Shown here in pieces: positions 32,705-41,410 of a DNA stretch of 64,000 nt. The stretch's first letter is position 1, and each line of letters starts with the position of its first letter. Both the position numbers and the translations under genes were made by a program. Below the pieces are notes generated by a model. It was not told the DNA's origin and made no database searches. It was given only the letters and a program-made list of their open reading frames with translations. Source of the DNA: Halobaculum saliterrae (GTDB taxonomy: Archaea; Halobacteriota; Halobacteria; Halobacteriales; Haloferacaceae); assembly GCF_009831625.1 (NCBI RefSeq), contig NZ_WUUS01000002.1:186001-250000 (forward strand). Direction: 5' to 3'.

Positions 32705-33153
32705 GCAAGGACGACCGTGCCGGCGAGTTCGGGCCGATCTATCTTCCGGCCCTCCAGCGGATTCGTGGCCTCTGGCTCGAACTCGAACCGCTTGTCGACG
32801 AAACAGCGTACGACGACGACGTCGCCCCCACGGAACTGCAGATCAATCTCGAAGATGGACTCTGCGACGCCGACAGTGCTCGGCTCGACATCCAGTGGAG
32901 CGAACTGGAGATGTATTCGTTCCAGTACGTCGATAGCGACGACGTCAACTGGCGCTTTGATCGCCACCCGAATACACACGCTCCTGAGATCCATTTCCAC
33001 CGTCCGCCTGAAGCCGTGACAAGGGACGCCGAACCGTCCTGTATCGACGTGACCGAGGTCTCACTCGTGACGCGTGCCGTCCATGCGATGTGGCGGGCTG
33101 CGTACGAGGACGACGACATGGAGCAGCTGAATAGCGTATCAAACCCGCCGTGA
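32701..33153 (+). CDS. DUF6516/TumE-like protein, toxin candidate
   Basis: 150 residues overlapping the previous gene by ATGA. It has the pattern ELEPLVDETAYDDDVAPTEL, then RLDIQWSELEMYSFQYVD, then NWRFDRHPNTHAPEIHFHRP. The conserved WRFD-HPN-H-P-HFH run is typical of the TumE-like group. In that family the histidine-rich end is thought important for toxicity, but the mechanism is not firmly known. Together with the winged-helix gene it forms a candidate toxin-antitoxin module. Confidence 0.68.
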   Translation: MSKDDRAGEFGPIYLPALQRIRGLWLELEPLVDETAYDDDVAPTELQINLEDGLCDADSARLDIQWSELEMYSFQYVDSDDVNWRFDRHPNTHAPEIHFHRPPEAVTRDAEPSCIDVTEVSLVTRAVHAMWRAAYEDDDMEQLNSVSNPP

Positions 33154-33170
33154 AGCGGCATTAGCGCATT

Positions 33171-33187
33171 GCGCGGTCAGCCACGTC
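33171..33187. repeat. 17-bp direct repeat, left copy, flanking a toxin-antitoxin cassette
   Basis: GCGCGGTCAGCCACGTC occurs here and again at 34228-34244. Similarity extends upstream with mismatches (ATTAGC in both, 8-10 bases before the repeat). The interval holds the PIN/AbrB pair and a decayed frame, so the copies may mark the ends of an inserted cassette. Confidence 0.55.
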
Positions 33188-33256
33188 TATTCTCTGCAAC
33201 ACGCGCGCTATCGGCGCCGAATTACGTTGCTTGTGTTGGGCGTGCGTTCGGAGCGC

Positions 33257-33655
33257 TTACTCCTCGGCGACCTCGTCGAGCGGGATCCGCTCGACGCCGA
33301 CCGAATCGTACGCCCGGTCCGTTGAAAGGACGGATTCGCCCTCGACATGGGCGATTCCGGCGTGGACAGCGTCGAATGGTGTAAGCTCCTCCTCGTCGAT
33401 GAACGCCGTCGCTGCGAGGAGTGCGTCCTCATGCTCGTCCGGTTGGACGGGGATGAGCTCCAGGAGGTTCGGAATCACTTGCGTGACGGGAAGCGTGTAC
33501 TCCGCGTCCTTCTCGTCGTAGAAATAGACGAGAAACTCCACATAGGTCGCGATCGACGTGTGGACGTCGTACTCGTCGAGTGCTGCCTCGGCGTCCGCTT
33601 TCAGCCAATCAGAGGGTTTCGCGAGCGCAAACAGAAAATCGCTTTCGACGTACAT
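33257..33655 (-). CDS. PIN-domain toxin (VapC-like), cassette 1
   Basis: 132 residues from the ATG at 33655. It begins MYVESDFLFALAKPSDWLKA, with the first Asp of the PIN active site. TYVEFLVYF supplies the glutamate, TPFDAVHAGIAHVEG the third acidic residue, and VLSTDRAYDSVGV the fourth region. VapC enzymes are Mg-dependent RNases. The AbrB-type antitoxin gene sits six bases upstream in the same operon. Length is normal for the family. Confidence 0.85.
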   Translation of the reverse strand: MYVESDFLFALAKPSDWLKADAEAALDEYDVHTSIATYVEFLVYFYDEKDAEYTLPVTQVIPNLLELIPVQPDEHEDALLAATAFIDEEELTPFDAVHAGIAHVEGESVLSTDRAYDSVGVERIPLDEVAEE

Positions 33656-33661
33656 CCCGGG

Positions 33662-33931
33662 TTACCGTGTCTGTCCCGCGGCGTCGATCTCCTCGCGTTC
33701 AGTCGCGACCTCCCCGCGAGCCTTCCGCCGCGCCTCGGCTTTCAGCTCGTCCGACGGCGTTCCCTCTAGGCGGTCGCCGACGGCGTCCTCGACGGCCGCA
33801 AGAGGATCGTCGGCGATCGGAAACAACGCGACGTGTGTCGGGAGTTCGACGATCCGGTATTGCTCGCCGAACCGTTCGCGGACGTCCTTTGGTAGGTAGA
33901 TTCGCCCGCGGTCGTCGGTGTTCGTTGCCAT
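33662..33931 (-). CDS. AbrB/SpoVT-type antitoxin, cassette 1
   Basis: 89 residues from the ATG at 33931; an earlier in-frame start adds six residues and lies closer to the operator. DDRGRIYLPKDVRERFG is the swapped-hairpin AbrB fold that binds DNA, followed by RIVELPTHVALFPI. The C-terminus is a charged helix (DELKAEARRKARGEVATERE) expected to wrap the PIN toxin. A perfect inverted repeat at 33954-33969 lies just upstream and is its likely operator. Confidence 0.85.
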   Translation of the reverse strand: MATNTDDRGRIYLPKDVRERFGEQYRIVELPTHVALFPIADDPLAAVEDAVGDRLEGTPSDELKAEARRKARGEVATEREEIDAAGQTR

Positions 33932-33953
33932 GGGTGTGTGTACGTTCACGCTT

Positions 33954-33969
33954 GGGAAAGGTCTTTCCC
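33954..33969. promoter_or_regulatory. inverted-repeat operator of the AbrB/PIN cassette 1
   Basis: GGGAAAG (33954-33960) and CTTTCCC (33963-33969) are perfect inverted repeats with a two-base spacer, followed by a further GGCTTTCCCC-like half-site near 33981-33990. They sit 20-40 bases upstream of the antitoxin start, as expected for autorepression. Confidence 0.6.
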
Positions 33970-34227
33970 GTATTTCTCTTGGCTTTCCCCGATGTTGCGG
34001 CGGTGTGCTCCCCTCCCTGACGGTCCGCTAGGTGCGCGGGCGAACGCCGTCGGATCGACATCCGCGATGACGTACCAGGGTCGGCGTCGAGACGGACGAT
34101 AGCGCACGTCCTCACACCCAGCTTGATTCGTCAATCGATTGTGAATGTCGCGGAGGAGGGTTCGCTGTGTGTAGCGGTTGCAACCGGCGAGAAAGATCAT
34201 TCTGTGCGGAGGGAGGATTAGCTCGTG

Positions 34228-34244
34228 GCGCGGTCAGCCACGTC
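34228..34244. repeat. 17-bp direct repeat, right copy
   Basis: Second copy of GCGCGGTCAGCCACGTC, 1,057 bases from the first. It is followed at once by a coding remnant (34248-34360). Confidence 0.55.
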
Positions 34245-34247
34245 GAT

Positions 34248-34360
34248 CCGACGCCTTGCTCTGCTACCTCGCGACGCACGGCGAACTCGACGCCGACCGG
34301 CTCCCGGAGTGGGATGAGTTCCAGGAGCTGGCGGCTAACTACGAGATGCGACTATCTTGA
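34248..34360 (+). pseudogene. C-terminal coding remnant
   Basis: The frame reads SDALLCYLATHGELDADRLP, then EWDEFQELAANYEMRLS and a stop. It is strongly haloarchaeal in composition, but its front is replaced by the direct repeat. It was probably cut by insertion of the upstream cassette. The gene of origin is not recognised. Confidence 0.4.
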
Positions 34361-34397
34361 GACCGAACATCGTCGCCAGACGTGGCGTCTGCCAGCG

Positions 34398-34832
34398 TCA
34401 GTTCGGATCGTAGGGATTCGTTGCTGTATCGAGTCGATAGATATCCTCGACTGCGTCAAAATCATCGTCGAATGCATACAGGTAGCCGAGTCCCTCGGTT
34501 TGCATATACGCGATAATGCAGGCATCGACGAAGGAAAGCAGTTCGTGTTGGCGAAAGAAGGACTTCGCTGTCGCGAGGGCGTCAGTGGTGAGTGAGTCGA
34601 TGTGGAAGCGGGCGTTTTCTTCGGTTCGATCGAGGAGATCGACGGCTGCGTCGTGGCCGGCATGGGTCGTGAGGCCGTTGAGCGTTTCAGCGAGTACGTA
34701 GTCGAGGACGACTGCCTCCGGGAGCGTTCCATTGTCGATGCCGTGGAGCACGGGAAGCGCGGCATCGTGGGATCCATCCCGTCGGTATGCGGCGGCAAAG
34801 AGGACTGTCGTATCGATGAGTGCACGAGGCAT
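34398..34832 (-). CDS. PIN-domain toxin (VapC-like), cassette 2
   Basis: 144 residues from the ATG at 34832. MPRALIDTTVLFAAAYRRDG holds the first Asp, VLAETLNGLTTH the glutamate, LLSFVDACIIAYMQTEG the third acidic residue, and YAFDDDFDAVEDIYRL the last acidic cluster. This is a full PIN active site for Mg-dependent RNA cleavage. The AbrB-type antitoxin stop codon abuts its start. Unrelated in detail to cassette 1, so it is not a recent duplicate. Confidence 0.87.
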   Translation of the reverse strand: MPRALIDTTVLFAAAYRRDGSHDAALPVLHGIDNGTLPEAVVLDYVLAETLNGLTTHAGHDAAVDLLDRTEENARFHIDSLTTDALATAKSFFRQHELLSFVDACIIAYMQTEGLGYLYAFDDDFDAVEDIYRLDTATNPYDPN

Positions 34833-35084
34833 TTACTCGACGTCGACGCCCCAGGCGTCGTGATCGCTTGTGGCATCGGTCTGCTGCTCACCAGCGTAGC
34901 CGTCGAAGTCGGCGAACGTGCCCGTTTGCTGTTGGATTACTTGGACCCGAATGCTCCCGTCGTCTTCGAGATGCCAACGGAGTTGATCACCATCGTCGAT
35001 ATCGAGCTCCCGACGAATCCTGGCAGGGATATTTGCTTGGTTTCCAGACACCTTGCTTTCGGCGTCGATTCTGTCGCTGCTCAT
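34833..35084 (-). CDS. AbrB-type antitoxin, cassette 2
   Basis: 83 residues from the ATG at 35084. SKVSGNQANIPARIRRELDI is the AbrB DNA-binding core, followed by DDGDQLRWHLEDDGSIRVQV. The acidic tail (FADFDGYAGEQQTDAT) probably contacts the PIN toxin, whose gene begins at the next base. The upstream in-frame extension to 35132 lacks family similarity. The upstream flank at 35176 is a decayed piece of polB. Confidence 0.85.
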   Translation of the reverse strand: MSSDRIDAESKVSGNQANIPARIRRELDIDDGDQLRWHLEDDGSIRVQVIQQQTGTFADFDGYAGEQQTDATSDHDAWGVDVE

Positions 35085-35175
35085 ACCTCCCGGTATGTGG
35101 CCGACGGTGAAAGGCCTAGTGTGGCGCAACACTACCCAGTCCCAAAAGAGCGATTCCGACGAAGAGGATGGTTAT

Positions 35176-35350
35176 CTACCCAACCTCCCCCAGCGACGGC
35201 TCCACGACCCCCGACACCGCCCGCTGAATCCGCTCGCGAACCCACCCCAACGGCGAGACCACACTCTCGGCAGCCCGGATCACATCGTGCTAGATCTGCT
35301 ACCCGCCCCCCAGCGACTCATGTCGACCCGACGCGTCCACCACGACGACA
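35176..35350 (-). pseudogene. polB 3'-end remnant, copy 2 (short)
   Basis: The first 100 bases or so (CTACCCAACCTCCCCCAGCG onward to GGCAGCCCGGATC) match the 3' end of the intact polB, again starting at the stop codon. After that only patches remain (ACATCGT, CAGCGACTCATG), separated by deletions, until the AddB-like gene begins at 35382. It is the most decayed of the three copies and has the same orientation. Confidence 0.75.
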
Positions 35351-35381
35351 CATTGAAACAGCGCCTCCGTGAGGCAAATGC

Positions 35382-37961
35382 GTGCCACTTCGGGAGGCAA
35401 AATCCATCGACACCCTCGCTGCGGACACACGCGAGGCCAAGCTCACACTCTCTGCGGATCCACCACTCACACTCGCACTGGACCGCCACACCAGTACCCC
35501 ACGCCTCGGCCGCGCCAGTGCAACACCGCGAAGTTACGCCGCAAACGAGTTCGTCCCCAGCGACCGCCGACGGCTGTTTACACACCTTATCAACGACACG
35601 AGCCTCACATGGAAGCAGGCCCACCGGGCGCTCGACCGGTGTCTCCAGTGTTGGGACGCAACGGGGTCACTCGACAGCATCACCGACTATCCAGAGTTCG
35701 ACACGCCGCAATTCCATACCACTCGCGACATCCTCCAAGCGGCCGATTCGAGTTACCACGATCTCGAAGCTACGAAGCTCCCCGACAGCACCGATGTGGC
35801 GGTGATCAACGAGGCGGGACTGAGCCCTCTCGACCGTACTCTCCTCCCCAATTCCTACAAGCAGGTCGACCCCTTCACCGGTGACACGACCTCCCTCCCT
35901 CAGTTTCACGTTTTCCCCTCCACCTCGGCGATCGTCGACGCGCTCATCACGCAACTCGATGCCCACACTGCCGAGGCCGTCGGGATCGTCCTTGACGAGT
36001 CGAGTCTCCTCAGTCCGCTCGTCGAGTCCGCACTCGAGACCGCCGGCATTCCGTATCAAGGTGGCCCAGGATTCATCGACGACTCCGATGTCCGGACCTT
36101 CCTTCGACTTTCCGACGCGGTCTTCACCGGCAGTGATCTGCGCGTTGCCGAACTACGCCCGCTCATCGAACGACTTGGCATCGACCTCGCAAGGACTGCT
36201 GATCACCGTCGTGTCGATCGTGTCGACATCGGCTCTGCCTACGAGCAGTTCGCCGACGCGCTCCACACAGGCACTGTCGACGACGCAATATCGACGTACG
36301 AACTGGCCGCCGAGACCTCACTCACCCACCTTCGCGAGGAGTGTGCCAAGCTCGGTCTCCTCTCGACAGCGTTCACGCCGCAGCGACTCACCCAACTCCG
36401 GTACTATATCGAGTCATTCGACATCCCGGTCGACCAGCCGAACGAAGGAATACTATTGACCGACGGCGCGGCAACCAGCTACGTCGACCGTCCGGTCGTA
36501 TTCTATCTCGGCTTAGGAGACGGGTGGGCACAACAACCCCCAGACAAACCGTGGATCGACCCGGTCGAACACGTCCAGCAAGACCTCGACCGCTTCGAGA
36601 TCCTCCTCCAGAACGGGCAGGAGCGACACTTCCTCGTCCAAGCATCGCAGGCCGACGCAGACACCTCCCCGTGTGTGTACTTCCAAGACCTCGTGGAGCA
36701 CTCCGTCGAGTCGTTCAGTGACCTGCCGCACACGACCCACGGTGCTGACGCGACGCGGGAGAGCGTCGGGACCCCGTTCGTCGCCCCCGACAAACCGGAC
36801 ACAGACCCCGAGCCACCGGAGACGATCAGCCAGTCCACCCTCCAACGCCTCGCCAACTGTCCCCGTGAGGAGTTCTTCCACCGACTGGTCGAGTCACCGA
36901 CGACGATCCCGATGGCTCGCGGCACCGTGATCCACGAGGCCGCAGAGCTGTGTGTCACGCATCCGGATGCGGTTCGCGAGCGGCACACTGAGGTCGTCGA
37001 CGCGATGCTCGACCAGATTCGTGCGTACGCGACGACGGCCCGCGAACGAGTCGAACGAACGCAGTGTGAGATTGCACTCAAGACGATACAGCGATATCTC
37101 GACGCCCGTCCGCCGACCGACACACCGCACGAGACGTACAGCGACCGCTCGCAGTCCAACAACCTCGCCGACCGGCTGGGACTCACTGTCGACTCTCCAC
37201 TCACCGAGCGGTGGTTCCAAGCCCCGGACATCGGACTCCACGGCTTCGTCGACCTGCTCCATTCGGAGACGGCGCTCATCGACTACAAGACCGGCTCTAA
37301 GTCGTCGGCTGGAAAGCTGCGCCAACAGGCGGCACTCGACCCGCTGCATGACGAGCCGAATTTCCAAGCGGCGGCGTATCTCGCCCAACATCGCCGTGAA
37401 ACCCCCGACCAGCCACTGGAGATCCGATTCGTCCACCTTCTCGAACATGACACGCAACTCGCCCGTGGCGACACTGTCCCGCTTGATGAGCTGGTCACCA
37501 CGGTCGAGTACCTGCCCTGTACGTTCGGCGAGTTCGCCGCCCGCCGCGAGGCGTTCGACGCGGTCACCGACTACGCCGACTCCAACGACCGCGTGAAAGC
37601 ACTCGACCCGCTCGGGTACGACGCATATCGCGAGTTCTTCGAGTCACACGACCTTCCACGTGAGGGGGTCGACCCGGAGCGACGGGAGGCCATTATCCAA
37701 TCGTTCATCGAGTACACCAAAACCCGGGTCAAGGACACGAAATACGTCGAACGCGGCTGTCGCTCAGCCATTGAGGATATCGACGGCCTCGTGGGCGAGC
37801 GCTACCTCACGGAGGACCTGGACGCCTTCGAAGCGTTCGTTACCGCCCAACGCGAGCGCCTCGCAGCTTATCGGGAGGAGGGCTTCCCCATCCGCACCAA
37901 CGAAGACGGCCCCAACTGGGATCGCGTCGACGCCCAAGATCTGGTGATCGACGATGTCTGA
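35382..37961 (+). CDS. AddB-like protein with RecB-type nuclease domain
   Basis: 859 residues from a GTG at 35382; a stop codon lies four codons upstream in frame, so little can be missing. The N-terminal 450 residues resemble an inactivated helicase core (VFYLGLGDGWAQQPPD, then HFLVQASQADAD). The C-terminal part has the RecB-family nuclease motifs: MARGTVIHEAAELC, then GFVDLLHSETALIDYKTGS (residues about 620-636). AddB-type subunits pair with AddA helicases to process DNA double-strand ends. The next gene overlaps its end by eight bases. Its start abuts a polB remnant, so its own promoter may have been replaced. Confidence 0.82.
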   Translation: MPLREAKSIDTLAADTREAKLTLSADPPLTLALDRHTSTPRLGRASATPRSYAANEFVPSDRRRLFTHLINDTSLTWKQAHRALDRCLQCWDATGSLDSITDYPEFDTPQFHTTRDILQAADSSYHDLEATKLPDSTDVAVINEAGLSPLDRTLLPNSYKQVDPFTGDTTSLPQFHVFPSTSAIVDALITQLDAHTAEAVGIVLDESSLLSPLVESALETAGIPYQGGPGFIDDSDVRTFLRLSDAVFTGSDLRVAELRPLIERLGIDLARTADHRRVDRVDIGSAYEQFADALHTGTVDDAISTYELAAETSLTHLREECAKLGLLSTAFTPQRLTQLRYYIESFDIPVDQPNEGILLTDGAATSYVDRPVVFYLGLGDGWAQQPPDKPWIDPVEHVQQDLDRFEILLQNGQERHFLVQASQADADTSPCVYFQDLVEHSVESFSDLPHTTHGADATRESVGTPFVAPDKPDTDPEPPETISQSTLQRLANCPREEFFHRLVESPTTIPMARGTVIHEAAELCVTHPDAVRERHTEVVDAMLDQIRAYATTARERVERTQCEIALKTIQRYLDARPPTDTPHETYSDRSQSNNLADRLGLTVDSPLTERWFQAPDIGLHGFVDLLHSETALIDYKTGSKSSAGKLRQQAALDPLHDEPNFQAAAYLAQHRRETPDQPLEIRFVHLLEHDTQLARGDTVPLDELVTTVEYLPCTFGEFAARREAFDAVTDYADSNDRVKALDPLGYDAYREFFESHDLPREGVDPERREAIIQSFIEYTKTRVKDTKYVERGCRSAIEDIDGLVGERYLTEDLDAFEAFVTAQRERLAAYREEGFPIRTNEDGPNWDRVDAQDLVIDDV

Positions 37962-40848
37962 GCCGACTCCGAACGAGAACCAGCAGCGACTCATCGAGTC
38001 TACCGACGGGATCTATCGTGTCGACGCCGGCGCCGGGACCGGCAAGACGTTCGGGATCACCCGGCGGTACGCCCACATCCTCGACTCAACCGACGCGACA
38101 CCTGAGGACATCCTCCTGGTCACGTTCACTCGCAACGCCGCTCGAGAGATGCGCGAGCGTATCGTCCAACAAACGGACTACGACCTCCGGGAACTCCAAG
38201 GCGCGCCCATCAGCACCTTCCACGCCTACTGTTTCCGACTGCTGCGTCGCTACGGGCACACTGTCCCCGAGACGCTGGGCATTGACGACCAGATCCCCGA
38301 CTCAATCGACCTCATCGAGGAGCCAGTTCGCGAACGGCAACTGTTCCAACGGTTCATGTCCACCTTCGCCGACGACCATCCGGAACACGCAGACATGTTG
38401 CGTATCTTCCGTGACCCCGCCACGCTCCACGCGCTCGTCGGCGAGCTCGCTGCAAAAGGCGTTATCCCCACCCGTGACGGCTGGTTCCGGTCGACTGCTG
38501 GGCCACTCCACGGAGACCGCGAGGCGTTTTTCGACACCGTCGCCGACGCAAACGCCCCAGGCGAGGGGGCCTCCGGTCCGACCAACAGCGACGCACGAGG
38601 GTCAGTCAGCGGGTGGGACGCGAGTGAGTACGCCCCGGACGCTCCCTCGAAAGCCGAGGTCCACGACGATCCACAGGTCGATCTCGGTGTCATCGAACGC
38701 GCCTACGACGAGGATCGGACAGCGCTGGTGGCGTTCGTCCACGACGTCTACCACGAATATCTCGCCTACGCGCTCCGGAACGACTACCTCACGCAGGGGT
38801 TGATGCTGGCGCTGGCGTTCGTCATGCTGTGTGACCGGCCGGTAGTTCGCGAGCAGGTCGCCCACGAGTACGTGATGATTGACGAGTTTCAGGACACGAA
38901 CGAGCTCCAGTTCAAGATCGCGCTGCTGCTTGCGGACACGAACAACCTCTGTGTTGTCGGGGACTGGAAACAGTCGATCTACGGCTTCCAACACACCAGC
39001 GTCGAGAACATCACCGCGTTCGACGACCGACTCGAGCGGTTCACCCGCGAGTTGAACGCCGACCGAACCCGCATCGACTACCCCGTCGAGTCGGTCACCA
39101 CCATTCCGCTGTACGAGAACTATCGCTCCTCGGCCTCGATCCTTGAGTTCGCGGAGCAGAGTCTCTCGATCCCGGCGACGTACAGCGAAGACGTGGATGA
39201 TCCGCTGGCGGGCGAGCGCTCGCTCGCGGCGACGAATCACGTCGACAACGCACGGATCGACGCGTACCACGCATCGAACGAACACGAACTTCTCCTCGAT
39301 CGGATCCAGCTGGTCGTCGGCAACGACGACTACGCAGTTGAGGTCACCGACGACCCGCAACCGGACCCCGATGCCACCGCTGCACAGCAGGAAGCAGCCG
39401 AGCGCGAGCGACTGGGTGCGCCGTCGTACGGAGACATCGCTGTGTTCACCCGAACACGCGCGTTCGCTCGGGAGTTCCTCGCCGTCGCCGACGAGTACGG
39501 CGTTCCGGTCGCCTACGAAGGCGGCGTTGAGTTGTTCGATACCCCAGAGGCGAAGCTCGCACTCGCGTGGTTGCGGATCGCCGAATCAAACGCCCGTCGT
39601 GGGTGGGCCGTCGTCCTTGAGCGCGCCGGCTACTCGTTCGATCGCACGGAGACGATTCTGGATACCGAAGCGTATCCCGACGCGATGGTGCAGTTCCGCG
39701 AGGAACTTGCAGCGATCGACACGCTCGGGGGCTTCCTTCGACGCGTCTTCGACCGCTACGGACGCACCAGCGCGTACGCTGATGCGCTCGTCGATCACCT
39801 TACGAGCCTCTACGAGACCAGCACGCTCACGCGGGGCGAGGCGATCCAGTACATCGAAGCCAACCTCACTGCGGGGACCACCGTCGAGATCGAGACAAGT
39901 CCGGGCGAGGACGCCGTCACCCTGCAGACCATCCACGGTGCAAAGGGGCTCGAGTACCCGATCGTCATGCTCGCAAACCTCAACGACCGCGCGTTCCCAC
40001 ATTACGGCCAGCCACCCGGCTGCCCGATCGTCTACGATGACGAGTTGGGACTTCGCCAAACGCGGGCATACAGCGACGCGGGCGCCCATCCGCACGTCTA
40101 CCCGCATTGGCCGACGAAGCTATTGCAGTCGATACAACCGTCGACGTACGATGAAGAGCGGCGCCTGCTGTACGTCGCGATGACGCGTGCGAAACGACAC
40201 CTCCTGTTCACCGCTGGGGACGACCCAAGTCGCTTCATGGACGGGCTCTCAATCGACGCGACGACAGTCGAGCCGGCACCCGAACACGTCACGGTCGATC
40301 GAGACGCTGCCACGCCGTTCGAGACGACGATCCCCGACAGTAGCACCGTCCCGCGACGCCTCAGTGTCCACGATATCATGGACGACAGCGTCTACGAAGA
40401 GCGCGACGGCGGTCGTGGGACGGACTTCGGAACCGATGTACACGACTTCGCCGAGGCGTACGCGCTCGACGAACCCGTCGAACCGAGCAACGACGACGAG
40501 CGCGCCGTCGCGACGCTCATCGACGATCTCGATGGGGAACTCATTCCGGAAGAGCCTGCGTTGCTACCGCTGCCCGGCGACCCACAGGTGACGCTCGCGG
40601 GGATCATCGACCTCGTCCACGTGACGGCCGACAGCGTCGAGATCATCGATTACAAGACCGACCCCGACCGGCTGGCCCACGACGAGTACCGAACGCAGCT
40701 GAGTGTGTACTACCACGTGCTCGCAAGTGTGTACCCCGACCGGTCGATTCAGGCGACTGTCTTCTACACACAGACCGCTACGTCGGTTACTGTCGATCCG
40801 GTTTCGATCGACGAACTCGATCGGCTATCGAGAGGGCGACACCATTGA
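37954..40848 (+). CDS. AddA/UvrD-like helicase-nuclease
   Basis: 964 residues. Superfamily 1 motifs in order: VDAGAGTGKTFGITRRYA (I), LLVTFTRNAAREMR (Ia), YVMIDEFQDTNELQF (II), VVGDWKQSIYGFQ (III), TLQTIHGAKGLEYPIVML (V), RRLLYVAMTRAKRHLL (VI). The last 120 residues carry a RecB-type nuclease (DFGTDVHDFAEAY, then VTADSVEIIDYKTDP). This is the helicase-nuclease arm of an AddAB-like machine for end resection or for degrading foreign linear DNA. Translation is coupled to the AddB-like gene. The last 20 residues lie close to a strong hairpin. Confidence 0.88.
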   Translation: MSEPTPNENQQRLIESTDGIYRVDAGAGTGKTFGITRRYAHILDSTDATPEDILLVTFTRNAAREMRERIVQQTDYDLRELQGAPISTFHAYCFRLLRRYGHTVPETLGIDDQIPDSIDLIEEPVRERQLFQRFMSTFADDHPEHADMLRIFRDPATLHALVGELAAKGVIPTRDGWFRSTAGPLHGDREAFFDTVADANAPGEGASGPTNSDARGSVSGWDASEYAPDAPSKAEVHDDPQVDLGVIERAYDEDRTALVAFVHDVYHEYLAYALRNDYLTQGLMLALAFVMLCDRPVVREQVAHEYVMIDEFQDTNELQFKIALLLADTNNLCVVGDWKQSIYGFQHTSVENITAFDDRLERFTRELNADRTRIDYPVESVTTIPLYENYRSSASILEFAEQSLSIPATYSEDVDDPLAGERSLAATNHVDNARIDAYHASNEHELLLDRIQLVVGNDDYAVEVTDDPQPDPDATAAQQEAAERERLGAPSYGDIAVFTRTRAFAREFLAVADEYGVPVAYEGGVELFDTPEAKLALAWLRIAESNARRGWAVVLERAGYSFDRTETILDTEAYPDAMVQFREELAAIDTLGGFLRRVFDRYGRTSAYADALVDHLTSLYETSTLTRGEAIQYIEANLTAGTTVEIETSPGEDAVTLQTIHGAKGLEYPIVMLANLNDRAFPHYGQPPGCPIVYDDELGLRQTRAYSDAGAHPHVYPHWPTKLLQSIQPSTYDEERRLLYVAMTRAKRHLLFTAGDDPSRFMDGLSIDATTVEPAPEHVTVDRDAATPFETTIPDSSTVPRRLSVHDIMDDSVYEERDGGRGTDFGTDVHDFAEAYALDEPVEPSNDDERAVATLIDDLDGELIPEEPALLPLPGDPQVTLAGIIDLVHVTADSVEIIDYKTDPDRLAHDEYRTQLSVYYHVLASVYPDRSIQATVFYTQTATSVTVDPVSIDELDRLSRGRHH

Positions 40849-40875
40849 CAACTCTACAGAGATCAAGGCAGAGTG

Positions 40876-40896
40876 CCTCGGGGCTTGACCCCGAGG
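40876..40896. terminator. strong hairpin after the AddA-like gene, resembling an IS200/IS605 end
   Basis: CCTCGGGG (40876-40883) and CCCCGAGG (40889-40896) pair perfectly around a five-base loop. It lies between two genes that end toward it, so it could stop transcription from both sides. The flanks (GCAGAGTG before, TACTTCAC after) recall subterminal hairpins of haloarchaeal IS200/IS605 elements, but no TnpA or TnpB gene is present. Confidence 0.5.
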
Positions 40897-40921
40897 TACT
40901 TCACACTACATTGCCCTGAAT

Positions 40922-41410
40922 TCACTCGAACACGCGTCGGGCATACCGGTAGATTGGCGCCTCAAGCCAGTCGCGTTCCGACGCCATGTGCTCGAATGCA
41001 GCCTCCGCTTCGGACTGGGTGAGTACCTCACGGTCAGTAAGCGCACGGAGGATCAGCGGTGACACGGCAACGTCGCCCGGTACGAGCGGTCGGAGTTCCG
41101 GTAACGCCCGATAATCATCCGTGATCAGGAATGGGGCCTCCTGTGCACGCGCGAGGGCGACACAACTGGCTTCCCCATCGTCGATACGGCTCGTGGTGAA
41201 GGCTTCTCCGCTCCTGTCGAAGACGTCGAACGAGTCGCGAGAATCGAGGATCGCAGTTGCGGCAGTACCGTGGCGATCAGCATACTCCGCAGTCTGCTCG
41301 AGCTCATCGAGGACACAGTCAGTCGTCGCAACGTCGAACTCCGCGAACACAGACCCGTATACTGACGTGACGCCAAGCGAGACAAACGCGCTCGTATCGA
41401 CAACGAGCAT
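40922..41410 (-). CDS. PIN-domain toxin paired with an RHH antitoxin
   Basis: 162 residues from the ATG at 41410. MLVVDTSAFVSLGVTSVYGS carries the first Asp, VLDELEQTAEYA the glutamate, and DDGEASCVALARAQEAPFLI then TDDYRALPEL the remaining acidic sites. It belongs to the archaeal VapC-like group of probable RNases with the DDGE motif. The antitoxin's TAA overlaps its ATG by one base. The extra C-terminal 50 residues are helical. Confidence 0.82.
   Translation of the reverse strand: MLVVDTSAFVSLGVTSVYGSVFAEFDVATTDCVLDELEQTAEYADRHGTAATAILDSRDSFDVFDRSGEAFTTSRIDDGEASCVALARAQEAPFLITDDYRALPELRPLVPGDVAVSPLILRALTDREVLTQSEAEAAFEHMASERDWLEAPIYRYARRVFE

Noticed and set aside
33946-34200. 84-residue leftward frame MIFLAGCNRYTQRTLLRDIH upstream of AbrB cassette 1
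   Set aside because: It runs through the antitoxin operator, has a basic, atypical C-terminal half and no family resemblance; possibly a remnant, but not supportable as a gene.
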